From: Melieria omissa
Lineage: Eukaryota > Arthropoda > Insecta > Diptera > Ulidiidae
Assembly: GCA_963971225.1 (NCBI GenBank)
Contig: OZ020270.1
Coordinates: forward strand, 65,042,932 to 65,106,931
Direction: 5' to 3'
Length of the DNA stretch: 64,000 nt
This document shows positions 42,743 through 52,601 of this stretch, one piece after another (within the stretch, counting starts at the first letter, position 1; each line of letters starts with the position of its first letter). Both the position numbers and the translations under genes were made by a program. Below the pieces are notes generated by a model. The model saw only the letters and a list, made by a program, of their open reading frames with translations, did no database searches and was not told where the DNA came from.

Positions 42743-44194
42743 GGGGGGAAGAGGGGGTAAGGGTTTACACTTTCGAAAAATCGAATTTTTTTTATTTATC
42801 TTATTGTTAAACATTTCAAGAATATATTCTCAAAATTTTAAGTCGATCGGAGCAAAACTCTTGACGTTATGATCTATAGTTAGTCCCCTGTCCTTTAGTG
42901 CAGGTATACAGCTTATTCTCTTTTATCGCGTTTTTCTCAAAACTACTTTTCCAAAGTCCGTGATCACTGTCATTTAAAAACTACTAAACCGATTCATTTG
43001 AAACTTGGTACACATTTTCTACATATAAAATACCTCTCCCCAATGTTTAGTAAACAATTTTTTTTTTACATTAAGGGGGTTACAAAATGGCGGAATTTTT
43101 CGTGGAAAATAGCAGTTTACAATTTAGATGGCCACCAAAAAATTTTCAATGAAAAAAAAAATAATCGGAGAATGTTTGGGGGAGCATTTGATAATATTTT
43201 GACTACATTTTAATGGTTTTTGATTTCAGATAATTTCCGACCGAGATACACTGTATCACCGCAAATTGTATTTTTTCAAAGACTTTCTGGGGCAAGCTCT
43301 GCCACCGGTTTGTTTTGTAATATTTCTGCATGAAAAAATTACAGAACATTGTTAAAAGTGTGCTTAAGGGGAAAAGCCACTGTGACGGGTCAAAAAATTA
43401 GTGATTTTGAACATTGTTTTTGACCGAGTAAATATAGGAATTTTTGGATCGGGTTTTTTTATTTTATTAAGTAGACATCTAATAATATTTCCACAAATTT
43501 TTATTAAAAAATATTAAATAGTTTAAACAATAGAGATGATCCCGTAGCGCTTGAAAAAAAATTCCCCCTCCATGGCGGCATCGATTTCTCAAAAACCCGT
43601 ACTCAGAAAAAATAAAATAAAATTTTATTGTAATCTGTATGAATGTAGCTATCTTTGTACGTAGCCGTTTTTTTTATTTTGATTTTTCACAAAATGGCGA
43701 CCGATTGAAAATATTTCCATGTTTTCGACCTTGTTTTTTTGGTTTTGAGACAGTTTAAAAAATAGTAAACAACAAAATTTTCCAAATCGGCTACGCTTAA
43801 CCTTAACCACTACTAAGACGAACAAAACAAAAAAATTAGAAATCGGTTCATAATTGTTCGAGTTATTGATGCCGCCAGTTCACAAAAAGTCGTTTCGAGA
43901 AAAACGCGTTTAAAGTTTTGAGTCCATTTCTTTCGTAATGAAATCATGTATCTTTTAAAATTTTTAAATCGTTGTAACTTAGTCAATTTTTGAAATTTTG
44001 ACTTGCAATTTTGTACACATATTTGTGAATATATAAGCTTTGATTTAAAACAAAAAAAAAATTTTTTTTTTTACCCGTCACAGTGGCTTTCCCCCTTAAT
44101 AATGTACAAAAGGTTTAAATAAATTTGATTAATCCATACTTTCAAAATAAGTTCATAAAAAAGTGTTTTTTTACGCTGAAACCCTTACCCCCCC
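42743..44194. mobile_element. TTAA MITE with GGGGGTAAGGGTTT ends, hosting another MITE
   Basis: The left end GGGGGGAAGAGGGGGTAAGG and right end ACCCTTACCCCCCC are flanked by TTAA (42739-42742, 44195-44198). A second TTAA MITE occupies 43368-44095. Its own length is about 720 bp. Noncoding. Confidence 0.8.
43368..44095. mobile_element. TTAA MITE, same family as 21854-22552, nested in another MITE
   Basis: The ends GGGGAAAAGCCACTGTGACG and its complement are flanked by perfect TTAA on both sides (43364-43367, 44096-44099). The interior parallels 21854-22552 almost throughout (for example GACCGAGTAAATATAGGAAT). Confidence 0.88.
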
Positions 44195-44699
44195 TTAAAC
44201 CGATGATATAACCTTATGTGACTGTTAGGAGGAGGACACTAATATGAGATGTAACACAATGTTGATTTTTTTTTTTAATACTTGAATACTTATATACTTT
44301 TGTAATACTTGAATGTACTTGTGTAATATAATAAAACTTATGCAATTCAAATCAAAAAGATTTTATTTCTATGTTGTTCACAGCAAAACGCCACAATTCC
44401 AAACCTATTTCATATCAAAACGCAATATTTCCATGGGGTTCATAGCAAAATGAAATAAATACTATGTGTCGGACCAAAACGCAATATTTCCAAATTTGTT
44501 TTCTAAATAACTAAAAAAGTAATTGCAAAATAAATTAACTTATTTATGATTTGTATTGTTCCTAGAAAACTATTATTCCACAGTAACTATTAAAAGAAAA
44601 ATATATATCCTACTGACTTTAATTACATTTGTTCGTTTATCCAAAAAATTGTTAAGGTGTAATTATTGCGTTTTGTTATGGACCTCCTCAAATATAATA

Positions 44700-45940
44700 A
44701 TTATGTTCACTCACTTACATACTTCTCCATCGCTGTTCGTATGGCCATGCGAGACGATGATTGTTGAGCTGGACTTAAGCTAGATTTAGGAAATTAGCAA
44801 AATTTTAAAGGCTTACATTTCTAGTCAGTTATTTATTATTTTATTTTTCATTTTTTTTGTTACATTTGCATGCCTCTAATTTAAGAAGATATTTGGATAT
44901 TTTGTTGTAATTTAAATTTCTAGTCGTAAGATTTTTACATTTCAATATTTTAGTAACATTTTCCTTCATTTTACATTTTAATATTTGAGCCAAATTTTTA
45001 CATTTTAAATTCTCTTTTATTTTTTTTCTTTTTAGCAAGTTTTTAAACAACAATATTAGGAAATTTTACGTCTTCTTTTAGCGCACTTCAAATTTTACTG
45101 CACTTACATTTTCACTGGTATTTTATCGAAATAACGAAAGGTCATTTTAACTTCAGGTTTGGGGTTAGAAAACTAACCCCTTATTTAAGTTGGTTTGTAT
45201 CAGATTTTCACGTCATCTATTGGCAGTTTGCTATACCCTTAATCAGATTGGTAATTCAAATCTTTTTTTCTTATAAAGCTATTTCGAAGAACCCGTGGCA
45301 AAAGGGGTTAATTCTTTTCCAGGCGCCGCAGCGTAGGAGATACTCCTCTATTGCTCCACTATGCTATGCTTGCTCCTCCGGAAAAATTTCAGATTGGCGC
45401 TTTTATGGGCAGTATGAAGTGCCTCGTGGAAAATGTTGGGCTTCTCCCGTGTGCCTGAGGGGTACGGCAATTAGTACTCCGGTTAAGGCGGGGAATTTTA
45501 GTGGTAAGGAACTTACCAAATGGCTCAATATTACACACACAAAATACAAACACTTTTCCTTCGCACGCACTTGCTTTGTACTTTAAGTAAATTTTGAACC
45601 AGCACCTTTGATCTTCACTTACGGTTTGAGCGAGCGTCCAAAATCACAGGATGCTTAAATAGCTCATTTTTGCATAACGGGCGAATCATTCGATATTAGC
45701 AAAAAAAAAAAATATGGTTTATTGCCTTGTTTACGCAAAAGTGCTTCTGCAATGTACCAACAATTTGCCAAGAATACTGTAAAAGGAATGCGCTCACCAA
45801 CACCACGGTGCATGCTGAGCTCACTTGCAGCGATGTGCGGTGTTGGGATGTGTGTGTTTGTGTGTTTATATAAGCAAACATTGACCACTGCACTGTAATA
45901 CGATACTATTGCAAGTTAGGCATTTTTACCTTTTTGTTAT
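44700..45940. other. No supported gene
   Basis: About 1.2 kb of AT-rich sequence. A 112-residue frame at 45248-45586 has no domain I recognise. A short GT-rich run lies near 45850-45870. No repeat boundaries are visible. Confidence 0.4.
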
Positions 45941-45945
45941 TACTA

Positions 45946-46860
45946 CATGGGCTGAAAAGTCTTTGGCCTGACAATGAAAAAACGATATTTTTAGTGCAAA
46001 AATGATTTTAATCTTCGACATAATCTCCATTTAGAGTAATGCATTTAGTGTAACGGTCTTCCAACATTTCGATGCCTTTCTTATAGTGGTCCGCGTGAAG
46101 CTCTTCAAAATAGGCGTTTGTTTCCAACTCGACCTCCTCATTTGAGTAAAATCTTTTTCCGGCGAGCCAATTTTTCAACCTGGGAAAGAGGAAATAGTCG
46201 CTGGGTGCTAAATCTGGTGAATACGGTGGGTGTTTGACGACTTCGTAGCGTAATTCCTCTAATTTTTCGGTCGTATCGCGAGCAGAATGAGCTGGTGCAT
46301 TTGGTCAATTGTCAGCAAACGCGGCACCCATCGCGCGCACAGCTTCCGCATGTGTAAATGTTCATGAATGATATGACCAACGCGTTCCTTTGAGATGCCT
46401 ATGATGTTAGCTATCTCACTCAATTTTATTTTGCGATCATTTAACACAAGGTCCGTGATTTTTTGGATGTTTTCCGGATTAACTGCCTCATTTGGCCTCC
46501 CTGAACGCGGTGCATCACTGGTGCTCGTACGGTCACGACGAAACTCAGCAAACCAATACTTGATAGTTGAATTTGGTGGAGCAGATGTATTATAACATTT
46601 ATCAAGCCATGCTTTTGTTTCCACTGTATTTTTGCCCATCAAATAGCAATGTTTTATCAAAACACGAAATTCACTTTTTTCCATTGTTTACAAAAATTCA
46701 GAGGTAGCGTCACTTCGAAAGCAATAACTTGAAAACGAGTCAACCAAATGTCATGAAACTTTGACAGAATCTAAGTTAAGGATGGTTTTCCATGTACAAC
46801 ACAATAATTCTTAATTTTTGGCGCCATCTCTATGTCAGGCCAAAGACTTTTCAGCCCATG
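45946..46860 (-). mobile_element. irritans-type mariner, internally deleted
   Basis: Inverted repeats of about 28 bp (CATGGGCTGAAAAGTCTTTG at left, complement at right) look perfect and are flanked by TA (45944-45945, 46861-46862). At 915 bp it is about 350 bp short of a full element. Confidence 0.92.
45990..46684 (-). pseudogene. mariner transposase with large internal deletion
   Basis: The N-terminal 140 residues (46684 down to 46259) are open: MEKSEFRVLIKHCYLMGKNT, WFAEFRRDRTSTSD, KERVGHIIHEHLHMRKL and WVPRLLT. The C-terminal part (46258-45990) gives PPYSPDLAPSDYFLFPRLKN and GKRFYSNEE in another frame. The first two catalytic aspartates are lost with the middle third. Not functional. It differs from the mariner at 17390 but belongs to the same subfamily. 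Confidence 0.85.
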
Positions 46861-47529
46861 TAGTATTCTTAGCACATTGTGCATTTATGCAATTTTGGTA
46901 TTTTGGGTTTTGTATTTATGTATATGTTAGCATGTAAGCAATATTGTCAATATAAATAAGGGTTCGATAATCAATAAAGGCATCAGTGGTAACACAACTT
47001 CACAGCGTTGCACTACCATTGTTCTTCAAGGCGACATATAGTACAGTAAATTGGTATATTTTACTAAAAAAAAATACTTAATGGCTGAAATTTTGAGGGT
47101 GTGTTCGGGGGCATGTCCTGAGTCTAAAACTGAGTTTTCGTATTCGAGGGGGTGGGGGAAGATACTACCCCCTGCTTATTTAGGGGTGAGCTCGTTTTAA
47201 TTCCTTATCTCCGGTGCTATTGCTCGTACCGACAAGTCCGAGGGATCAAATTTGTGGGGAATAAAATTATCTATCTAATGATAATAAAATCGAGGTCATA
47301 GGTCGATAAGGTGAATCACAATGGCCGGTCAAAGGTCAAAAGTGAGGGATAGTTTTTGTTTTTCGTGAATACCGTGAAACCGGTAGGTTTTTCGCATACT
47401 GCTTTAATACCATTTTAAAGTAATTGAAATTACCTACAAAATGAGTGCTCGAACACTCATCTACTATAAATAGTTTGCCGTCAATCCAACGACCAAGTTG
47501 ACCGCGCGCGCCGATGTTGACCGCGCGCG

Positions 47530-47990
47530 AGTTACGTCAGCAACGTCTCAGGCCATCCTAAACAAATACCAACTAAGAACATAAGCGACAAATTCGCACC
47601 TCCTTGTCAAAAGATAAGGAAGTGCATCCGAATGTGGATGGATGCAGACTGCTCACTTGGTGTTTTTGTTTAGTCCGAAGATTAGACACAGACAACCGAA
47701 CAAACAAATCTGAAGATAATGCATTCGAATGTAAACAGTTGCAAATGTTTGTCTCATGCTTTTTGTATGGTCCGAAGATCACACACAAAGACCTGAGTAA
47801 ACTTATCCGAAGATAAGCGAGGTATACTGGAGAGAGATTGCCTTCGACGCTAGCTGCCGCTCCGTTCACCAGTTAATCTTAAGATTCACTTCAACGCATA
47901 TAGTTGAAAATAAAGTTTCCACTGAATTTAATTTTATAAATCGGAATATTTTTATTGGAAATTGTGGCCCAAGTCACAAATACCATAACT
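47530..47990 (+). repeat. 5' LTR of the intact errantivirus
   Basis: 461 bp, ends AGTTAC/ATAACT. One difference from the 3' LTR was seen (CAAACAAATC here, CAAACGAATC there, ~47705). An AATAAAG signal is at ~47910. Confidence 0.93.
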
Positions 47991-48001
47991 GGCGCAGTCG
48001 G
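47990..48001 (+). other. Primer binding site TGGCGCAGTCGG
   Basis: TGGCGCAGTCGG overlaps the last base of the LTR, the placement seen in gypsy-group errantiviruses. From memory this PBS type is shared with 297/17.6 and assigned to a tRNA-Ser. Confidence 0.7.
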
Positions 48002-48221
48002 ACATTTCCGTTTCTTAAGAAATCGCGAAATCGAACATACGATCTGTTCCGTCGCTAAAGCAAACGCGAAACGTACCAATTTCCCAAAGGAAATTTAAAA
48101 ACCCGTAAAAATCGAAAATAACCGCAAAAGTGAAACTAACAATTAATACAACGCCATAATCAACAAGGAACAAAGTCGTTTAAATAATATATAAATAATC
48201 AAAGTTGAATAATAAAAGTGC

Positions 48222-51200
48222 ATGAACCGGAGAAGCATATTTGATCGAAACCGGAAAATCGAGCCGAACGATATGGAAGAGATGCAAGTGAAAATTCAAC
48301 GTCTGGAAGCGGCGCTGTGCCAGCAGGAAGAGATTATCGAGAGGCAGCGACAACAGATGGCAAGCCAGCCGGTGCCACAGCAGCAACAACCACAGCAGCA
48401 AGTAGGCCAATTAACAATGAGCCACGACAGCATCATCAGCCATTTTCGGCAGCTGAAATCTTACGGCGGAGGAAAGGACGAGAATCTACTCTCTTTTATC
48501 AGAGCAGTAGACAGGGCGCTCTTGCTGTGTCAAGGAAATGCATTTTTAGAGGAATTCGCTACGCAAATCGTGGCCAACGAGAAGCTGAACGGCGATGCAG
48601 GAAGATGCATCCAACAGATGGGAAGCGACAACTGCTGGGAGAGGATGAGGATCCGGTTGAAGCAGCGTTTCCAGCCACAAAGGACGTATGCTGAAGTGTA
48701 CAATTACTGCCGTTTAGTAAGGGTAAATAACCTTAAAGAATTATTCGATATATTTATTAGAAGTAGTTACGAGATAAATGAAATATATGAATTTGACGAG
48801 AAAAAGCCCGAAATTTATTCGGCTAAAAATGTAGATAGGGACTTAAAAGACATAATGTTAGAGAAAATTGATGGCAATTTTAGGACCCATCTTAATGAGA
48901 ACTTTACATTAGCGGAAATGTATAATAGTTACTTTAAATTAAAATTACTAGATGACAATAGAGCAATAAGTTACAGCCATAGGAAAACAAACCATTATTT
49001 TAACAACAATGAACGTATGCAAAATGGTTTCAATAATCGAAATTTCAAAAAGTCAAATCAAGGAAATTATAATGAGGGCCATGTAAATGACAATGCAAAA
49101 TATAATGCACCACGACAATATCCAAATAATTATTCTGGCCAATTTAGAAACTTTAACTTAAGTCAAGAACAGAACTCGGTACAGAGAAGGACTGGACAAT
49201 ACCGTAATAATTATAGAAATTCAGAGCAAGTAAGGAATAACTTTAGCCAAGAAAGAGACACGGTTCAAAATAGGAGTACTAACACAAGGCAAAGGAATTT
49301 TAATCAAAACACGGGTCCTGAGCCAATGGATATAGGGAATGTACAAGAGGAAGTTATGAATTTTAACCAACCAGGCTCGACATCCATACTACCACTGATT
49401 AGATTCACTTTAGGTAATAATATCATTACTGGCTTAATAGATACTGGCTCAAGCATCTGTATAGTTAGCCCAAAGGTAGCCTGCAGATATCCACTAATTT
49501 CTTTAGAAGAACCGAAGTTTTTCTCTACCATTGCGGGTATCAACAAAATCACGGAAAGGGTGGTTACCCCAATACCAAAGGAATTTTGTGCTGTGGGTAC
49601 GATATCGTGGAACGTAGTCGATTTGCCAAATAGAAATTATGATGCGATCATTGGGCAAAACCTTTTAACCCAATTTAATGCGAGGATCGATTTAGGGAAA
49701 AAATGTATTATGCTAAAGGAAGCCAAAGTTTTTTTTACGGATTATGATTTTTCTTCTTATATAAACGACGTATGTTCACTTGAACCTGTGGAAAACGATG
49801 TAATTGAGCGGATAAATATGGATCACCTTAATAGTGAAGAAAAACAGAAAGTGCTTGGTTTACTTAAACAGTATAAAAGTACATTTTTTATGGAAGCGGA
49901 CCCACTTACTTTTACCCACGAAATCCAGCATCAAATTATTACAGAAAACGATAGGCCGATTTATGCGAAAATTTATAGATATCCTAAGATACACGAAGAA
50001 GAAATAGAACGACAGATACAGGAAATGTTGCAGCAAGGGATAATAAAGGAAAGCAACTCACCTTACAATAGTCCCCTTTGGATAGTTCCCAAAAAATCAG
50101 ATAACTCGGGAAATAAAAAGTGGAGGATAGTGATAGACTATAGAAAACTAAACGAATGCACTATTAGTGACAAGTATCCAATTCCGAATATAGATAATAT
50201 ATTGGACAAATTGGGGAAAGCTCAATATTTCTCCACAATCGATTTGGCCAAAGGGTTCCACCAGATAATGGTAGATCCTGAGGATAGGAAGAAAACTGCT
50301 TTTTCCACCCCGTTTGGGCACTTCGAATATGTGAGAATGCCATTCGGATTGAAGAACTCTCCGGCCACTTTCCAAAGGTTAATGAACTCTGTATTGAAAC
50401 AATACATCAATAAAATTTGCGTAGTATATTTGGACGACATTCTTATATTTAGTACATCTTTGCAGGAGCATATAGAAAATTTAAGGATAATTTTTGAAAC
50501 TCTTAAGAGGGCAGGATTAAAAATTCAAGTAGATAAATGTAATTTTTTAAAGAAGGAAACTGAATATTTAGGGCATATTTTAACACAAAAAGGGGTGAAA
50601 CCAAACCCACAGAAAATTGAAAGTATTAGAAATTTGAATTTGCCGAGGACGCAAAAACAAATTAAATCATTTTTGGGAGTAACTGGCTACTATAGAAAGT
50701 TCATTAAGGACTATGCAAAGGTTGCATTTCCCATGGTTAAATATTTAAAGAAGAATTCTAAAATCAATATTAATGACCCAAATTACATATCGTCTTTTGA
50801 AAAATTAAAAGAAATTATTACTGATGCACCAATTTTACATTACCCGAACTTTAATAAAAGATTTAGACTAATAACTGATGCCAGCAATTTTGCTTTAGGT
50901 GCCGTCCTTACTCAAGAAGGACATCCAATATGCTTTGCCTCTCGTACATTAAATGATCACGAGAAATGTTACTCCACTGTAGAGAAAGAGTTATTAGCAG
51001 TAGTATGGGGTTGTAAATATTTCAGACCGTATTTATATGGTAAGGAGTTTGATTTACATACGGACCATCAACCACTTAAGTGGCTTCAAGCTAAAAATAG
51101 CGGAAAGGATATCAATCCGAGGCTGCAGAGGTGGCTAATTCAACTGGGTGAATATAATGCCAAAATAGACTACATTAAAGGCAAGGACAACAAAATTGCT

Positions 51201-52601
51201 GACTTTCTCAGTCGGATCAATGTTGACAAAAATGAAATAAATTTATTGGACACTAATATTGCTGAAGCAAATATTAATATTTCAACGGATGGGCAAACTG
51301 CACATTCCCAGGAAGAGGATTTGCACGATCATATCCCTATTTTAGATACGATAGTGAATAGATTTAAAACACAGCTAATTTTAGTAGAAAATAAGGAAAG
51401 AGAGTACGAAAAAGTGTTGGGTAATAATAGAATTTATATCGACAAAAATGATATTTCAACAAATGTTGCCGATATTGTCCGAAGACACTTATCGAGCGGG
51501 AAGGTCGCCATTTACTCCGTTTTAGACGACACGACGTATAACCAACTCCAACAGGAACTAATTAGGTTGTTTCCAAGCGACACAAGCTCCAAATTCGTAA
51601 AATGTAGCCACTTTGCAAGAGATTTGGAAACGGAGGAAGAGGCATTAAAACAAGTAGCTCTTTTTCACAAAAGGGAATCAGGCCATTCTGGCATAATTGC
51701 AAATTACGAAGCGCTAAAGCACAAAATATTTTACCCAAACTTAAAAATTATAATCAATAAAGTAGTAAATAATTGTGATTTATGTACTGCAGCAAAATAT
51801 GATAGGAACCCTATTAAACCCAAATATAAGAATACAGAAACGCCTTCAGACACCAACGAAATTGTCCACATCGATACGTACGTGAATTCAAAACACTCGT
51901 TTATAAATTTTATTGACAAATTTTCTAAACATGTAGCAAGCTTTTATCTTGAAGATAGGAACAGCCAGACAATAATCGAAAAAATTAAACTATATATATC
52001 AATACAGGGGAAAATGAAAAAAATTGTTTGTGACAACGAATTTAACAGAATTAATATTAAACAATTCTGTCAGGATGAAAACATTGAGATCCATTTTGCT
52101 AAACCGAACAGCCACACGGGCAATTCCGACATTGAAAGGCTAAATAACACTCTTACAGAAAGAATTCGTGTATTAAACTTGGAACAAAAAATCCCAATAA
52201 AAGAACAGGTATTGAAAGCTATAGAAAGTTATAATAACACATTTCACTCCTCTATAAAAGCCACACCACTGGATGTTCACCACAATAAAATTGATAAACA
52301 GACTATAAGGAACAGAATTGATAAGGCAAAAAATGAGTCTATATCAAAATTAAATGAGAAAAGAGAAAATTATGAAGAGGAAAGAGAGGAGGGATTTATA
52401 AGAAATTATAGCAACGTAAGACATAAAGAAAAACCAAAATTTAGGAGACAACAGCTGAAAAACATTCATCCGACAAATATAAAGAGAGCATTAAAATTTT
52501 CAGATACCCAGCATAATGATGACGGTACTGCTACTGCTAATTATACCGGCACAAGGAACACTACGAATAAGCCCTATTCACGAGGAAACCGGCTTTGTTA
52601 A
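48222..52601 (+). CDS. gag-pol: Errantivirus Gag-Pol polyprotein, single frame
   Basis: 1459 codons from ATG 48222. Residues 1-395 are Gag: an N-terminal coiled coil with a Gln-rich stretch, a capsid-like region (SIISHFRQLKSYGGGKDENL, RIRLKQRFQPQRTYAEV) and an Asn/Arg-rich tail without a CCHC knuckle. Protease DTGSS begins at 407. RT has YLDD at 736-739, RNase H motifs are at about 884 (TDASNFALGAV) and 946 (TDHQPLKW), and integrase has its HHCC domain from about 1150 and catalytic D, D, E near 1216, 1270 and 1303. All key residues are present. Gag and Pol share one frame here, with no stop or frameshift between them. Env overlaps the last 86 bases in another frame. Confidence 0.95.
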   Translation: MNRRSIFDRNRKIEPNDMEEMQVKIQRLEAALCQQEEIIERQRQQMASQPVPQQQQPQQQVGQLTMSHDSIISHFRQLKSYGGGKDENLLSFIRAVDRALLLCQGNAFLEEFATQIVANEKLNGDAGRCIQQMGSDNCWERMRIRLKQRFQPQRTYAEVYNYCRLVRVNNLKELFDIFIRSSYEINEIYEFDEKKPEIYSAKNVDRDLKDIMLEKIDGNFRTHLNENFTLAEMYNSYFKLKLLDDNRAISYSHRKTNHYFNNNERMQNGFNNRNFKKSNQGNYNEGHVNDNAKYNAPRQYPNNYSGQFRNFNLSQEQNSVQRRTGQYRNNYRNSEQVRNNFSQERDTVQNRSTNTRQRNFNQNTGPEPMDIGNVQEEVMNFNQPGSTSILPLIRFTLGNNIITGLIDTGSSICIVSPKVACRYPLISLEEPKFFSTIAGINKITERVVTPIPKEFCAVGTISWNVVDLPNRNYDAIIGQNLLTQFNARIDLGKKCIMLKEAKVFFTDYDFSSYINDVCSLEPVENDVIERINMDHLNSEEKQKVLGLLKQYKSTFFMEADPLTFTHEIQHQIITENDRPIYAKIYRYPKIHEEEIERQIQEMLQQGIIKESNSPYNSPLWIVPKKSDNSGNKKWRIVIDYRKLNECTISDKYPIPNIDNILDKLGKAQYFSTIDLAKGFHQIMVDPEDRKKTAFSTPFGHFEYVRMPFGLKNSPATFQRLMNSVLKQYINKICVVYLDDILIFSTSLQEHIENLRIIFETLKRAGLKIQVDKCNFLKKETEYLGHILTQKGVKPNPQKIESIRNLNLPRTQKQIKSFLGVTGYYRKFIKDYAKVAFPMVKYLKKNSKININDPNYISSFEKLKEIITDAPILHYPNFNKRFRLITDASNFALGAVLTQEGHPICFASRTLNDHEKCYSTVEKELLAVVWGCKYFRPYLYGKEFDLHTDHQPLKWLQAKNSGKDINPRLQRWLIQLGEYNAKIDYIKGKDNKIADFLSRINVDKNEINLLDTNIAEANINISTDGQTAHSQEEDLHDHIPILDTIVNRFKTQLILVENKEREYEKVLGNNRIYIDKNDISTNVADIVRRHLSSGKVAIYSVLDDTTYNQLQQELIRLFPSDTSSKFVKCSHFARDLETEEEALKQVALFHKRESGHSGIIANYEALKHKIFYPNLKIIINKVVNNCDLCTAAKYDRNPIKPKYKNTETPSDTNEIVHIDTYVNSKHSFINFIDKFSKHVASFYLEDRNSQTIIEKIKLYISIQGKMKKIVCDNEFNRINIKQFCQDENIEIHFAKPNSHTGNSDIERLNNTLTERIRVLNLEQKIPIKEQVLKAIESYNNTFHSSIKATPLDVHHNKIDKQTIRNRIDKAKNESISKLNEKRENYEEEREEGFIRNYSNVRHKEKPKFRRQQLKNIHPTNIKRALKFSDTQHNDDGTATANYTGTRNTTNKPYSRGNRLC
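52497..52503 (+). promoter_or_regulatory. Candidate splice acceptor for env mRNA
   Basis: ATTTTCAG ends at 52503, 12 bases before the env ATG (52516). Errantivirus env is normally made from a spliced subgenomic RNA. The matching donor near the gag start could not be fixed. Confidence 0.35.

Larger units (their letters stand above)
42050..44689 (+). mobile_element. Element with GAGGAGGTCC ends and subterminal AAAACGCAATAATTCC repeats
   Basis: The ends GAGGAGGTCCATAACAAAAC and GTTTTGTTATGGACCTCCTC are inverted and flanked by AAAT (42046-42049, 44690-44693). Copies of an AAAACGCAATAATTCC-like word occur near both ends (about 42067, 42209, 44384, 44417 and 44478), as transposase-binding arrays do. 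Inside are a short open frame (42370-42654) and two nested TTAA MITEs. The superfamily is not certain. Confidence 0.65.

Noticed and set aside
45248..45586. 112-residue open frame as a gene
   Set aside because: No domain, no neighbouring gene structure and no repeat context; left as unsupported.
47604..47816. 70-residue frame repeated at 54023-54235
   Set aside because: Both copies are simply the two LTRs of the errantivirus.
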